This document shows, one piece after another, positions 46,345 through 55,890 of a stretch of 59,165 bases of DNA. Source of the stretch: Candidatus Latescibacterota bacterium. Lineage in GTDB: Bacteria; JAAXHH01. Every line of letters begins with the position of its first letter. Position 1 is the stretch's first letter. The notes under the pieces were generated by a model, which ran no database searches, was not told where the DNA came from, and was given only the letters and a program-made list of their open reading frames with translations. A program made the position numbers and the translations under genes. The stretch lies in the NCBI GenBank assembly GCA_012270975.1, contig JAAXHH010000016.1:1-59165 (forward strand), written 5' to 3'.

Positions 46345-47169
46345 ACCAGCCCGGTTGAATCCTACCTTGCTATACGCGACGCGGTCGGCGCCGAGGGAAG
46401 CCGTCAGCGCATCCACCAACGCGTGATGGGCACCGAGCCGGTACCATTCCCCGTAACCGAGCCGGTGGTACATCTCCCGCACCTGGAGGCGCTCGGTACG
46501 CAGGCCGCCCGACCCGTCCCCGTCGAAATAGGTATCCACGACCACGAAGTGGCAGCGGTTCCGGAGCGTTTCCACGAACGTGTCCGGGTCGTTGGGCAGC
46601 ATGGGGCTGATCGTGACGCGGACCGGAAGCTCCGCTTCCATGGCGGCGTCGAGCGTCTTGAGCCGCGATGCCACGGACGGGGCATGGGGCGTGAGATTGC
46701 GGCGAACGGCCTCGTCGTGAGTCTCGAGCGTCAGGTTCAGCTCGACCCGGTCGATTCGCTTCATCACGTCGAAGTCCCGCCGGACCATGGGGCTGCGGGT
46801 CTGCACGACGAGCCGGTCCGGCTGCATGGCCGTAAACACTTCCAGACACCGCCGCGTGATCCGGTACTTCGACTCGGCGCCCTGGTAGGGGTCGGTGGCA
46901 GAACTCAGGAACACCCTCACCGCCTTGTCCCGCTTCTTCAATCGGGCCATCTCGGCCTCTAGCCGTTCGGGCGCGTTGATCTTGACGTCCACGTAGTCGC
47001 CCCACGCCCCGCCGTGGTAGAGGTGGACGGGCAGGGCCTGCACGTAGCAGTAGGGACACCGGTAAACGCAGCCCACATAGGGCTGCAGGGTGTGGGTAAA
47101 GCCCTCCAGGAATCCGCCCGTGCGGGTCAGGATCGACTTGCAGGTTATTTCACGTACGTCTGTGGCCAT
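46324..47169 (-). CDS. SPL-family radical SAM protein
   Basis: A 281-residue radical SAM enzyme. The 4Fe-4S motif CVYRCPYC is at residues 34-41 (Cys 34, 38, 41), within YVGCVYRCPYCYVQ. VFLSSATDPYQGAE and the LETHDEAVRRNLTP segment match spore-photolyase-like (SplB) family members found in non-spore formers, whose role is unknown and which need not repair DNA. GGAGGTCG precedes the ATG at proper distance. It is followed by a thioesterase gene and preceded by priA on the same strand. The C-terminal AGRAARTA end is made of the tandem repeat at 46291-46344. Confidence 0.85.
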   Translation of the reverse strand: MATDVREITCKSILTRTGGFLEGFTHTLQPYVGCVYRCPYCYVQALPVHLYHGGAWGDYVDVKINAPERLEAEMARLKKRDKAVRVFLSSATDPYQGAESKYRITRRCLEVFTAMQPDRLVVQTRSPMVRRDFDVMKRIDRVELNLTLETHDEAVRRNLTPHAPSVASRLKTLDAAMEAELPVRVTISPMLPNDPDTFVETLRNRCHFVVVDTYFDGDGSGGLRTERLQVREMYHRLGYGEWYRLGAHHALVDALTASLGADRVAYSKVGFNRAGRAARTA

Positions 47170-47235
47170 TCGCTTCGACCTCCGGCGGCCGGGCCTTTCC
47201 CATTCTGCCGGATTTTCCCGCCGGTCCTGTTACGG

Positions 47236-49695
47236 TCACATCAACCCCACCGGGTCCACGTCGATCTTCAGGTGAATACGCCGATTGTCCGCGGCGCGCT
47301 CCCAGTGCAGACGGGCCCGCCGCACGGTGTCGCGCAGGCGGGCGGAATGGCCGCTCCGCGCGATGATCTGCCAGCGGTACTGGTTTCGCACCCGGGCAAT
47401 CACCGGGGGCGCGGGACCGAGGATATTCAAATCCGCCGCGTACTTCCGCATGATCCCGGCGAAACGGCGCGCCTCCCGCATCACGTATTCGTCCTGCTCG
47501 CCCTGGAACAGGATTCCGACCATGCGCCCGAAGGGCGGATAGCTCAGTGTCTTCCTGTCGGTGATTTCCCGGGCGTAAAAGGACTCGTAGTCGTGCGCCT
47601 GCGCGCTGGTTACGCTGTGATGGCCCCGGGAGTAGGTCTGGACGATTACCTCTCCGCCCAACTTTCCCCGCCCGGTTCGGCCGGCCACCTGCGTCAGCAA
47701 CTGAAAGGTCCGCTCGCTGGCCCTGAAATCCGGGAGGTTGAGCGAAGTGTCGGCAGAGATGACGCCCACGAGCGTCACGTTCGGAAAATCGAATCCCTTG
47801 GCCACCATCTGCGTCCCGAGCAGGATGTCCGCCTCGTGATTGAGCACCTGGTGGAAGATGTCCTGGTGGGAACCTTTCCGTGTCGTGGTATCCATGTCCA
47901 TGCGGACGATCCGGGCGTCCGGAAACCGCTCCTTCAGTTCCTCCTCGACGCGCTGGGTGCCCACGCCCCGGTAGCCGATCGAATCGGAACGGCACTTCGG
48001 GCAGGTCTCCGGCGCCTGCTCCCGGTGGTCGCAGTAGTGGCACCGCATGAACAGGCTGTCGGCGTGGTAGGTCATCGTCACGCTGCAATGGGGACAGGAC
48101 ACGGAAAGCCCGCAGTCGTAGCACTGGACGAAGGGAGAGAATCCGCGCCGGTTCAGGAAGAGGATGATCTGCTCCCGCCGGGCGAGCCGGTCGCTGATCC
48201 GGTCGGCCAGGGGAGCGGAGAATATCGATAGGCGGCCCAGCCTGCGCTCTTCCCGCATGTCCACGATCCGTACACCCGGCAGGGGCCGCCGGTCCACCCG
48301 CCTGGTCAGGCGGCAGCATGCGAACTTGCCGTTCTGCGTATTGGCGTAGGTCTCAAGGGACGGTGTCGCGCTGCCCATGACCGTCACGGCGTTCGCCATC
48401 CGGGCCCGGACGACCGCCACGTCGCGCGCATGATAGAGCGGGGGGTCGTCGAACTGCTTGTAGGACGGCTCATGTTCTTCGTCGATGACGATCAGGCCGA
48501 GGTCGGACAGCGGGGCGAACACGGCGGACCGGGCGCCCACAACGATGCGGTAGTCTCCGGCGCGGGTCCTCCGCCAGGAGTCGTACCGCTCTCCCGGGGA
48601 CAGGCCGCTGTGCAGGACGGTCACGAGATCGCCGAAGTGGGCGCGGAACTGCCGCACGGCCTGCGGGGTCAGGGCGAGTTCCGGTACGAGCACGATGGCC
48701 GACCGGCCCGATTCCAGGGTCTTTTCTATGGATTTCACGTATACGTGCGTCTTCCCGCTGCCGGTGACGCCATAGAGCAGCAGGGACTTGAACGCGCCTT
48801 CGCCGATGGCGCCGTGGATCGCGCGCAATGCGGCGGCCTGTTCGACCGTGGGATCGACCGTGCCGGGATCGGGAAGTTCGGCGTCCCTGTAGGGGTCGCG
48901 TACCGTCTCGACCTCGCTGAGCGACACAAGGCCCTTTTTCTCGAGTCTTCTGACCACGGCCCGTTCGATTCGGCCCAGATGGCGCAGTTGTTCCGTGGTC
49001 AGCCTGCCGTCGTGCCGCGCCAGGAGATTGACGCAACTGGCCTGCCGGGGCGAGCGGGGGATCAGCCTGGAAATGATCTTCTCCGCATCCTCCCTGGATG
49101 GGATCAATTCGACCCAGGTCTCGTACCGGATGCCCGGCCCCCTGCCGGAGTCTCCGATTGATATCTTTACCAGACCCTTCGCCTCGAGGCTGCGCAGGGC
49201 CTTGAAGGGATGCCGGGTCTGGGTCCGCCGCCGGAGGCCGGACAGGGTGACGGCCCCCAGTTCGGGAACCAGGGCGAGCAGCTCGGCCTGCCGCGGCGCG
49301 GTGCGTCGAAGCCGGTTCATGTCTTCGGGGGGACACGGGCCGTCCCGGCTTACGATCTGGTCGCCTTCCGACAGCAGACCCGCGGGGAGGGCCGCCTTGA
49401 TTGCTTCGCCCCACGGACAGAGATAGTACTGGCCGATCCACTGCGTGAGATCGAGCAGCGCGCCGTCCAGGACCGGCTCATGGTCGAGGACGTCCAATAG
49501 CGGTTTGTAGCGTTTCACGGGACAGGTATCCGACAGCCCCGTGATGACGCCGGTCATCCTGCGGTTCGTGAAGACGACGGACACCCTGCGGCCGGGCAGC
49601 GCCGTGTCGAGGAGATTATCCGGGATGCTGTAGGAGAAAACCTGGTCTACCGGAAGGGGGAGGGCTATCTCGGCAAACCGGACGGAGGCCGCCAT
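47236..49695 (-). CDS. priA: Primosomal replication protein N' (PriA helicase)
   Basis: An 819-residue superfamily 2 helicase that restarts stalled replication forks. An N-terminal DNA-binding domain (about 1-115) is followed by Walker A (LYGVTGSGKTHVYV), DEEH in the VIDEEHE segment, and GSATPSLE as motif III. Two zinc-binding pairs (CYDCG, CPHC, CHYC, CPKC) are inserted before motif V, and DILLGTQMVAKGFDF and VAGRTGRG are motifs V and VI. Length and order match PriA. It lies 17 bases after the GWxTD gene and 66 bases before the radical SAM gene on the same strand. Confidence 0.95.
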   Translation of the reverse strand: MAASVRFAEIALPLPVDQVFSYSIPDNLLDTALPGRRVSVVFTNRRMTGVITGLSDTCPVKRYKPLLDVLDHEPVLDGALLDLTQWIGQYYLCPWGEAIKAALPAGLLSEGDQIVSRDGPCPPEDMNRLRRTAPRQAELLALVPELGAVTLSGLRRRTQTRHPFKALRSLEAKGLVKISIGDSGRGPGIRYETWVELIPSREDAEKIISRLIPRSPRQASCVNLLARHDGRLTTEQLRHLGRIERAVVRRLEKKGLVSLSEVETVRDPYRDAELPDPGTVDPTVEQAAALRAIHGAIGEGAFKSLLLYGVTGSGKTHVYVKSIEKTLESGRSAIVLVPELALTPQAVRQFRAHFGDLVTVLHSGLSPGERYDSWRRTRAGDYRIVVGARSAVFAPLSDLGLIVIDEEHEPSYKQFDDPPLYHARDVAVVRARMANAVTVMGSATPSLETYANTQNGKFACCRLTRRVDRRPLPGVRIVDMREERRLGRLSIFSAPLADRISDRLARREQIILFLNRRGFSPFVQCYDCGLSVSCPHCSVTMTYHADSLFMRCHYCDHREQAPETCPKCRSDSIGYRGVGTQRVEEELKERFPDARIVRMDMDTTTRKGSHQDIFHQVLNHEADILLGTQMVAKGFDFPNVTLVGVISADTSLNLPDFRASERTFQLLTQVAGRTGRGKLGGEVIVQTYSRGHHSVTSAQAHDYESFYAREITDRKTLSYPPFGRMVGILFQGEQDEYVMREARRFAGIMRKYAADLNILGPAPPVIARVRNQYRWQIIARSGHSARLRDTVRRARLHWERAADNRRIHLKIDVDPVGLM

Positions 49696-49712
49696 AGGCT
49701 GTCACCGCCGTT

Positions 49713-51053
49713 TCAAAATACCCGATAGAGCTGGTATCTGCCGTAACCATCGAAGTCGACGAAGACGAAACTGCGGCTGATGCTGTAGTAATGCCACACC
49801 TGGTAGGGGTGGGAGTAGGACCGGTCCCAGGTGTGCCTTTCCACTTCGTCCGGCGGACCATAGACGATGTAGATCCGTCCCTGGTCGCTGCGCCAGCCTT
49901 TCCTCAGTCCATCGTCAAAGTTCTCGTTCGCGTACGCGATCCGCCGGTAGTACATGATCATGTTTTCGTTTCGTTCCGTACCCGGCGTGGGGTCCCGCCT
50001 TTTCCAGAACGCCTCCAGCGCTACTTTCTGTTCGCCGGCCGGGGCGTCCCTGTATTGATTGAGTACATCCAGTTCGTCGTTCTTGGCAATGTACGTCAAC
50101 TGCTCGGTGATCTCCCTGAAGTTCTTGGCCGCCGTCAGGGGCAGCAGGAACTGCCAGGTAATATGGAATTCCGACTTGGCCTTCGCCCGGTTGCGTACCG
50201 CCCGGTCGTCGACCTCGATTTCGAGGGTATACATTCCCTGGGACAGTTCACTGGTGTCGAACCGGCCGCTGTACGCGCCGATATTGCCCTGCCTTTCCAG
50301 GGTTTCCTCCCGGTTCAACACCTCCCGGCCCGTCGGCGACTTGATCTTGTATACCACCGTCAGCGGCTGCTGCGCCTCCTCGGCCGCGTCCGTGTACACC
50401 TCGTAGTAGATGTACATGTCGGTGTGTCCCTCGCCGAAGGCGCGGGACAGGTTGGGAACGACCCGGATGCCTCTGCGGTCCAGGCCGATATTGGAAGGGC
50501 CTTCCAGGACCAGGCCGGCGAATTGGATGTCGCTTACGCTGAGCCGGTCCCTGTAGTAATCCGGCACCTCGAAGGGCCTGGAAATGTCCTGCTGACTGCC
50601 CGTGTCCTGGTCGTAGAGCTTGATTTCCAGGTCGTACTTCCCGGGCGGGAGGTAGGTGGTGTACAGTTGCGCGCTGGACGGGTCCATTACACGCGTTTCG
50701 GCCTCCGTATCCACCACGACCGAATCCCGCAGGGTCTCGGCGGTAACCTGGTAATCGTCATCGTCGATCACGATCAATGAAAGTTCGAAACTGGCGGCGT
50801 AGCGGTCCCCGGACTTCACGAAATTGAACAGTTCGTTCGAGAGGCGGTAATAGCAGTCGACGCGCGTGCTGTCGACCGTATCGCCCCGGGAAGTCACGAT
50901 ATCCACCACCGCGAGACCCGGGTTGATGCTGCCATGCTCGTCAGGCCCGGGACCGGGCGGCAGTGCTCCAGCGGAGACGGCCGGAAGCGTCAGCATCAAC
51001 GCAATTCCGACATGCCCCCACAGCCGGTTTCCTGTTTCAATCATGCGGACCAT
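49713..51053 (-). CDS. GWxTD-domain secreted protein
   Basis: A 446-residue protein with an N-terminal signal peptide (hydrophobic run GIALMLTLPAVSAG, residues 19-33). The middle has beta-rich repeats with YDLEIKLYD and YTLEIEVDD segments. The C-terminal GWxTD domain reads KGWRSDQGRIYIVYGPPDEVE, with Ser in place of the usual Thr in the name-giving motif. The family is found mostly in the FCB group and Acidobacteria and has no known function; secretion is likely. The frame opens at 51083 but the ATG at 51053, with GAGG before it, gives a normal signal peptide. A promoter-like pair lies upstream at 51185-51212. Confidence 0.85.
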   Translation of the reverse strand: MVRMIETGNRLWGHVGIALMLTLPAVSAGALPPGPGPDEHGSINPGLAVVDIVTSRGDTVDSTRVDCYYRLSNELFNFVKSGDRYAASFELSLIVIDDDDYQVTAETLRDSVVVDTEAETRVMDPSSAQLYTTYLPPGKYDLEIKLYDQDTGSQQDISRPFEVPDYYRDRLSVSDIQFAGLVLEGPSNIGLDRRGIRVVPNLSRAFGEGHTDMYIYYEVYTDAAEEAQQPLTVVYKIKSPTGREVLNREETLERQGNIGAYSGRFDTSELSQGMYTLEIEVDDRAVRNRAKAKSEFHITWQFLLPLTAAKNFREITEQLTYIAKNDELDVLNQYRDAPAGEQKVALEAFWKRRDPTPGTERNENMIMYYRRIAYANENFDDGLRKGWRSDQGRIYIVYGPPDEVERHTWDRSYSHPYQVWHYYSISRSFVFVDFDGYGRYQLYRVF

Positions 51054-51184
51054 TTGGAACCTCAATAAACATCTGAAAAACACGAAATCCCGCGCACCCG
51101 GTCCGTGACCGCCAGAATCCGTCCCACGATCGTCCGGGCGCCCGCTGAAACGCGTTGATACGGTTGTTGCGGGATTCTGTTTTC

Positions 51185-51212
51185 AATATATTTGCATATC
51201 ACAGGCTCACAA
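51185..51212 (-). promoter_or_regulatory. Candidate promoter of the GWxTD gene, in a 391-base divergent spacer
   Basis: On the minus strand TTGTGA (51212-51207) and TATATT (51190-51185) are 16 bases apart, about 130 bases upstream of the ATG at 51053. It lies in the gap 51054-51444 between divergent genes. The region around it is AT-rich. Nothing else of note is visible in the gap. Confidence 0.4.
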
Positions 51213-51444
51213 AGTTTTATTTGCTCCTGCGCAGCGGGCCGAATCCCGGCGAACCGATCCGACATAACGCTTTACCCCCGGCGGCCGGTCACATTATATA
51301 GAATCCACAAACCGCAGCGCCGGTTCCCTTTTTGACGCGGCATTCAGGCGTCCGAAGGCGGTATCCAGGTGTTCGGAGGCCGGCTCCGGCCGGGTCGCGG
51401 TCAGTACAATACAGTTGCAGTCCGGAAGAAGAAAGGATGGAGGC

Positions 51445-52494
51445 GTGAGCAGAACGAAAGTGGGCTTTATCGGCGGAGGCGGAATCGCCAGGGAACACAT
51501 GAAGTATCTGTCCGAGATGGAGGACGTGGAACTGGTGGCGGTCGCCGATATCAGCGCGGACGCGCTGGATCTCTGCCGCGAAATGTACGGCATTCCCCAC
51601 TGCTTCACCGATTACAAAGAACTGCTGGACATGGATTCAATCGACGCGGTCACGGTCGGCACGCCGAACAGCGCCCATTGCGAACCGACGGTCGACGCGC
51701 TCCGGGCCGGCAAGGACGTGCTGGTGGAAAAACCCATGGCGATCACGGCGGAAGAGGCAGCGGAAATGGTCAGGACAAGCCGGGATACGGACCGCATCCT
51801 GGTCATCGGCTTTCAGCACCGGTTCGCGCCCGAGGCGCAGATGCTCAAACGGTTCATCGACCGGGGAGAATTCGGCAGGATTATGTACGGACGCTGTCTC
51901 GCACTGCGGCGCCGGGGGATTCCGAACTGGGGCGTTTTCGGCCGCAAGGATCTACAGGGCGGCGGGGCCTTGATCGATATCGGCGTGCACATGATCGAAG
52001 CGGCCCACTATCTCATGGGATCGCCGCAACCCGTCAGCGCCTTCGGAAGCGCATACACCTACATCGGCGACCGCCCCAGCGACACCGTGTCCATGTGGCC
52101 CGACTGGGACCGCGAAACGTATTCCGTCGAGGACCTGGCCGTGGGGATGATCCGCTTCGACAACGGCGCCACGCTCTCGGTGGAGGCCTCTTTCGCGGCC
52201 CATATCGGCAAGGGCGAATGGACCTTCTCCCTCATGGGCGAGAAGGCCGGCGGCCAGTTCAGTCCGCCCATGGTCTTCAAAGACCAGTCCGGCACCATGG
52301 TCAACATGACGCCGGACTACCTGCCGGACACGGACGGCTTCCGGTACAAGCTGCGGCACTTCGTGGACTGTGTGCAGACCCGGAACCCGTCCGAGGCGCC
52401 GGGTGAGCACGGCCTCCTCGTGCAACAGATCCTGAACGGTATCTACCAATCCGCCGAAACGGGACGGGAAGTCCCGATAGAACCTATGATTTGA
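51445..52494 (+). CDS. Gfo/Idh/MocA-family oxidoreductase
   Basis: A 349-residue NAD(P)-dependent oxidoreductase. The nucleotide loop VGFIGGGGIAREH is at the N-terminus. VLVEKPMAITAEEA (about residues 93-106) has the full EKP motif with the catalytic Lys, and the C-terminal domain has GGGALIDIGVHMIEAAHYLMG, with the active-site Asp and His. It should act on a sugar or polyol, with unknown substrate. The GTG at 51445 (VSRTKVGF) is chosen over a TTG at 51415; AAAGGA is upstream. The phytanoyl-CoA dioxygenase gene follows after 22 bases, a pairing common in related uncultured bacteria. Confidence 0.87.
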   Translation: MSRTKVGFIGGGGIAREHMKYLSEMEDVELVAVADISADALDLCREMYGIPHCFTDYKELLDMDSIDAVTVGTPNSAHCEPTVDALRAGKDVLVEKPMAITAEEAAEMVRTSRDTDRILVIGFQHRFAPEAQMLKRFIDRGEFGRIMYGRCLALRRRGIPNWGVFGRKDLQGGGALIDIGVHMIEAAHYLMGSPQPVSAFGSAYTYIGDRPSDTVSMWPDWDRETYSVEDLAVGMIRFDNGATLSVEASFAAHIGKGEWTFSLMGEKAGGQFSPPMVFKDQSGTMVNMTPDYLPDTDGFRYKLRHFVDCVQTRNPSEAPGEHGLLVQQILNGIYQSAETGREVPIEPMI

Positions 52495-52516
52495 ACCCAT
52501 CCCGGGAGGTCATGCG

Positions 52517-53338
52517 TTGCTGACCGGTGAACAGCGGTCCTGCTGGGACGAGAACGGCTACGTGATCATCCCCCGGGCCGTCCCCGAATCCCACCTGACG
52601 GCCACGATCGCGGCCATCGCCACGTTCCTGGACCTGGACCCCGACGATCCCGCAACCTGGTACGAGGGTCCCCCGCGCCGGCTCGGATTCGTCGAGATGT
52701 ACCATCACCAGTCCATGTGGGACAACCGGCAGTATCCCCGGGTATATGAAGCCTTCAGGAGCCTTTGGGACGAGGAGAAGCTGTGGGTAAGCATCGACCG
52801 CGCCAACATGACGCCGCCCGAGCGGAAAGGCAGGGCGCACGGGTTCAACGAGCCGCTGGTACACTGGGACATCGACACCTCGGATCATCCCGGGCGGCTC
52901 GCGGTACAGGGGGTGCTGTACCTCACCGATACGGCCGCGGACCAAGGCGGCTTCCAATGCGTCCCGGGATTCCACCGGGATTTCTTCGAATGGGTGAAGA
53001 CACAGCCGGCCGGCCGCGATCCCATGCGTCCCGACCTGACGGATCTAAATCCGGTTACGATCCCCGGCAAAGCGGGCGACCTGCTCATCTGGCACAGCCT
53101 GCTTCCCCATGGAAACAGCCGCAACACGTCCGACCGGCCCCGCTGGTGCCAGTACATTTCCGCCAAGCCGAGTATGGAAGAGGACGAGTCCCAGCGCCAA
53201 TACCGCGTCTCGCTCTGGCGAGACCGCATGCACCCGGACAGATTCGCCGGCGATCCGCGCGGCGTCGAACGGAAAAGCGGTCCCGCCCGCCTTACCGCCC
53301 TGGGACGCCGGCTGCTGGGCCTGGACCGCTGGGAATAG
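52517..53338 (+). CDS. Phytanoyl-CoA dioxygenase (PhyH)-family protein
   Basis: A 273-residue Fe(II)/2-oxoglutarate-type oxygenase. The iron-binding facial triad is readable: His116 and Asp118 in VHWDID and a distal His near 198 in LLPHGNSRN, with a following Arg likely to hold 2-oxoglutarate. It hydroxylates an unknown small molecule. Start is the TTG at 52517 after GGGAGGT, 22 bases after the oxidoreductase stop. With the preceding gene it probably acts on the same substrate. The LacI-family genes converge on it from the right, and may sense the same compound, but there is no direct sign. Confidence 0.85.
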   Translation: MLTGEQRSCWDENGYVIIPRAVPESHLTATIAAIATFLDLDPDDPATWYEGPPRRLGFVEMYHHQSMWDNRQYPRVYEAFRSLWDEEKLWVSIDRANMTPPERKGRAHGFNEPLVHWDIDTSDHPGRLAVQGVLYLTDTAADQGGFQCVPGFHRDFFEWVKTQPAGRDPMRPDLTDLNPVTIPGKAGDLLIWHSLLPHGNSRNTSDRPRWCQYISAKPSMEEDESQRQYRVSLWRDRMHPDRFAGDPRGVERKSGPARLTALGRRLLGLDRWE

Positions 53339-53404
53339 GCCTTCCGTATTTGGATTCGGACAACACTGGTTCGAAGCAGTAAAATGCCGCAGGCCGGGGC
53401 GAAT

Positions 53405-54427
53405 CTATACCCGGTTCCCTCCACAGGACTCCCGTACGACGAGGCGGGAGCGGAGCGTGACCTGCTCCGTCGTGTCCTCTCCACCGATCTGACGAAGCAT
53501 CAGATCCATCGCCGACCGGGCGATCTCCTCGTAAGGGACGGCCATCGTGGTCAGCGCGGGGGACAGGTAGGCCGATACGTCTATATCGCCAAAACCCACC
53601 ACGGCAACGTCTTCAGGAACCCGAAGACCCACTTCGCGCAGTCCGCGGCACACGCCGATTGCCGTATAGTCATCCCTGCACAACAATGCGGTGAAGCGGT
53701 CCCGCAGGTTCTGGCCCTGTATGTATCCGCCTTCACCACGGATACCCAGGGGAGGTATGACCTCATTCGGCAGGTCGTTGTCCCTCATCGCCCTGGCGTA
53801 TCCTCTTCCCTTGGACGAAACCGGACTTTCCAGGTCGTGATTCCGGCCGATAAAGCCGATCCTGCGGTGACCCATCTCGATCAGGTGGTTTGTCGCCTCG
53901 CGGAAATCGGCCTCGAGATCCAGAACGACCCCCGAGATGTGATCCGTGGGGTAGTGATACGTCACCACCGGAATGTGGTTCCGCACTATGCCGCGGATCC
54001 GATCCGATTCCTCCCTGTCGCCCCGCGTGTTGATCAGGAGACCGTCCACGCCCCGTGAGATCAACTGCCTGATCTGCAGGCCCTGGTCGTCCTGCGAAGA
54101 CCGGGAAGTCCGGTTCACCGCCATGCCCATCAGCAATCGGTATTGCTCTTTTTCCGCGATCCTGAGAATCTGTTCGGTCTGGGTTCCGTACGTCTCAAGC
54201 GAAATCTGGTAGGTGAGCAGGCCCAGCGTGCCCGTCTTCCCGGTCACGAATCCCTGCGCCAGCAGATTGGGGGTATACTGCATCTCTTCGGCCGTCTGCT
54301 TGACCAGCAACCGGGTCTTCTCGTTGACGAGGTAAGACGCGCTGCTGGATAACGCCCGTGAAACCGTGGAGTGGGAGATGCCCAATCGCTGCGCAATGTC
54401 CTTGATGGTTACCTGCTTGACTCTCAT
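53405..54427 (-). CDS. LacI-family transcriptional regulator (tandem copy 1)
   Basis: A 340-residue repressor. The HTH (VTIKDIAQRLGISHSTVSRALSSS) occupies about residues 5-28, followed by the hinge region (MQYTPNLLAQGF) and a periplasmic-binding-type ligand domain with GLLTYQISLETYGT, GVDGLL, HRRIGF and AVVGFGDIDVSAYLSPALTT. It ends RLVVRESCG. The start is MRVKQVTIKDIA (54427); the frame opens at 54484 without support. It lies downstream of tandem copy 2, with its own promoter overlapping the end of that gene. Its ligand is probably a sugar. Confidence 0.9.
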   Translation of the reverse strand: MRVKQVTIKDIAQRLGISHSTVSRALSSSASYLVNEKTRLLVKQTAEEMQYTPNLLAQGFVTGKTGTLGLLTYQISLETYGTQTEQILRIAEKEQYRLLMGMAVNRTSRSSQDDQGLQIRQLISRGVDGLLINTRGDREESDRIRGIVRNHIPVVTYHYPTDHISGVVLDLEADFREATNHLIEMGHRRIGFIGRNHDLESPVSSKGRGYARAMRDNDLPNEVIPPLGIRGEGGYIQGQNLRDRFTALLCRDDYTAIGVCRGLREVGLRVPEDVAVVGFGDIDVSAYLSPALTTMAVPYEEIARSAMDLMLRQIGGEDTTEQVTLRSRLVVRESCGGNRV

Positions 54428-54622
54428 GGACCGATCCGATCTCCTTCGGGTTCGGCAGCCGGCAGGGCATTGGCTGCTATCCAACGCTGAACGAGGCCGG
54501 TCCGACCGATCCCCGAAAGCTGGAGGGTCTGATGCGTTCGGGTTAAAACGTGAATCGCGCTGGTTGGGACGCCAGGGCGCCTTGTTCGAATCAGTACGAT
54601 GGCAGAGATTTACCCATCAGTA

Positions 54623-54650
54623 AAGATAAAATGGGGCGGTCACGTGTCAA
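54623..54650 (-). promoter_or_regulatory. Promoter and operator-like site of LacI copy 1
   Basis: On the minus strand TTGACA (54650-54645) and TATCTT (54628-54623) are 16 bases apart. TTGACA is a full -35 match and overlaps the stop of LacI copy 2. The near-palindrome GTCACGTGTC (54639-54648) contains CACGTG and sits on the -35, placed to allow repression. A TTTAC/GTAAA hairpin nearby (54609-54624) is weak. Confidence 0.5.
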
Positions 54651-55699
54651 GAAGGTTGAGATTCGGAGAAGGAGGAGTCCATGGCGGCCGATCCGCAGGA
54701 TTCCCGTACGATCAGGCTGGACTCGAGGACGATCTGACACGCGACTTCCCGGCCTTCGATGATCTTCAGCATCAGGTCCATCGCCGCACGTGCGATATCC
54801 CTGGTCGGCGTGGACTGCGTGGTCAGCGCGGGGGTCACGAAGGCCGATACGTCCGAATCGCCGCAACCCACTACGGCCACGTCTTCCGGTATGCGGATCC
54901 CGGATTCACCCAGGCCGCGATATACGCCGATGGCCGTATAGTCGGTGCAACATACGAGGGCGGAGTACCGGCCCTTTACTTCCCTGGACAGCCGGTATCC
55001 CGACTCGGTCTCCTGCCGGCCGACGGGGAGGCTTTCCGGATGGAGGCCGTATTCGTTCATGGCGTTGAAATATCCCCTTCCCCTGGAAGAACCCTGACCG
55101 GGGCCTTCCCAGTTTTCGCCGAGGAATCCGATACGTTTGTGTCCCAGCCCGATCAGGTGCTCTGTGGCCCGGTAGAACCCCGCCGCGAAATCCAGATGAA
55201 CGCCCGGGAAGCCGGACGCGGGATAGTGGAACGTCACCACGGGTACTCGGCCGTCAACCGCTGCCTGGATACGTTCCGGTTCTCCAGTGTCCCCGATGGT
55301 CTGCACCAGGAGTCCGTCTATACCCCTTGATATGAACTGCTCGATCTGCGTCGCCTGGTCGACCTCCGGAGTCGAGGAATTCCACTCGCCGGACATGCCC
55401 ACCAGAAGCCGGTAATTCCTTTCGTCTGCAGCCCTCAGAAAACTCTCGATCTGGACGCCGGCCTGCTCCTGGTAGCACTCGCAGGCGAGCAGACCCAGGG
55501 TGCCCGTCTTCCCGGTGGCGAATCCCTTGGCCAGCAGGTTGGGCCTGTAGGAGAACTCCTCGGCGATCTGCTTGACCTGCCTGCGGGTTTCCTCGCTTAC
55601 CATGTGCGACTTGTTCCGGGACAGGGCGCGGGATACCGTAGAGTGGGAGACCCCCAGTGTTTTCGCGATGTCCTTGATGGTCACCCGCTTCTTTCTCAT
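54647..55699 (-). CDS. LacI-family transcriptional regulator (tandem copy 2)
   Basis: A 350-residue LacI-type repressor. The HTH is VTIKDIAKTLGVSHSTVSRAL (about residues 6-26), the hinge FSYRPNLLAKGFATGKT, and the ligand domain carries GLLACECYQEQ, GIDGLLVQTIGD and HKRIGFLGENW. AVVGCGDSDVSAFVTPALTT precedes the C-terminal SLIVRESCG. The start MRKKRVTIKDIA at 55699 mirrors copy 1. The C-terminal tail has 11 extra residues beyond the copy 1 and 3 ends. Upstream is an operator-like palindrome at 55796-55811. Confidence 0.9.
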   Translation of the reverse strand: MRKKRVTIKDIAKTLGVSHSTVSRALSRNKSHMVSEETRRQVKQIAEEFSYRPNLLAKGFATGKTGTLGLLACECYQEQAGVQIESFLRAADERNYRLLVGMSGEWNSSTPEVDQATQIEQFISRGIDGLLVQTIGDTGEPERIQAAVDGRVPVVTFHYPASGFPGVHLDFAAGFYRATEHLIGLGHKRIGFLGENWEGPGQGSSRGRGYFNAMNEYGLHPESLPVGRQETESGYRLSREVKGRYSALVCCTDYTAIGVYRGLGESGIRIPEDVAVVGCGDSDVSAFVTPALTTQSTPTRDIARAAMDLMLKIIEGREVACQIVLESSLIVRESCGSAAMDSSFSESQPS

Positions 55700-55795
55700 C
55701 GGCCCTTTCCACCCCGGCTCGCTTGATGCGTTCAGGCGGTCGGCGTTCCACCACAACCTCTGCCGTTTTCGCTTCGGCAAACACACGGAAATGAA

Positions 55796-55845
55796 TTACA
55801 CACGTTTGCAAAATCGAATTTGGCGAAGGCCGGCCCACATGTCAA
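55796..55845 (-). promoter_or_regulatory. Promoter and operator-like site of LacI copy 2
   Basis: On the minus strand TTGACA (55845-55840) is followed after 18 bases by AAATTC (55821-55816), a weak -10. Just downstream, plus-strand TTACACACGTTTGCAA (55796-55811) is an imperfect palindrome (six of eight pairs) centred on CG, the normal symmetry of LacI-type operators, overlapping the expected start of transcription. Confidence 0.45.
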
Positions 55846-55890
55846 ATCTTTTTTGGACCGACTGATCCTATCGCGCGCCGCAGGATTCTC

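Noticed and set aside
54609..54624. TTTAC/GTAAA hairpin as terminator of LacI copy 2
   Set aside because: Five-base A/T-rich stem with no clear T-run; too weak.
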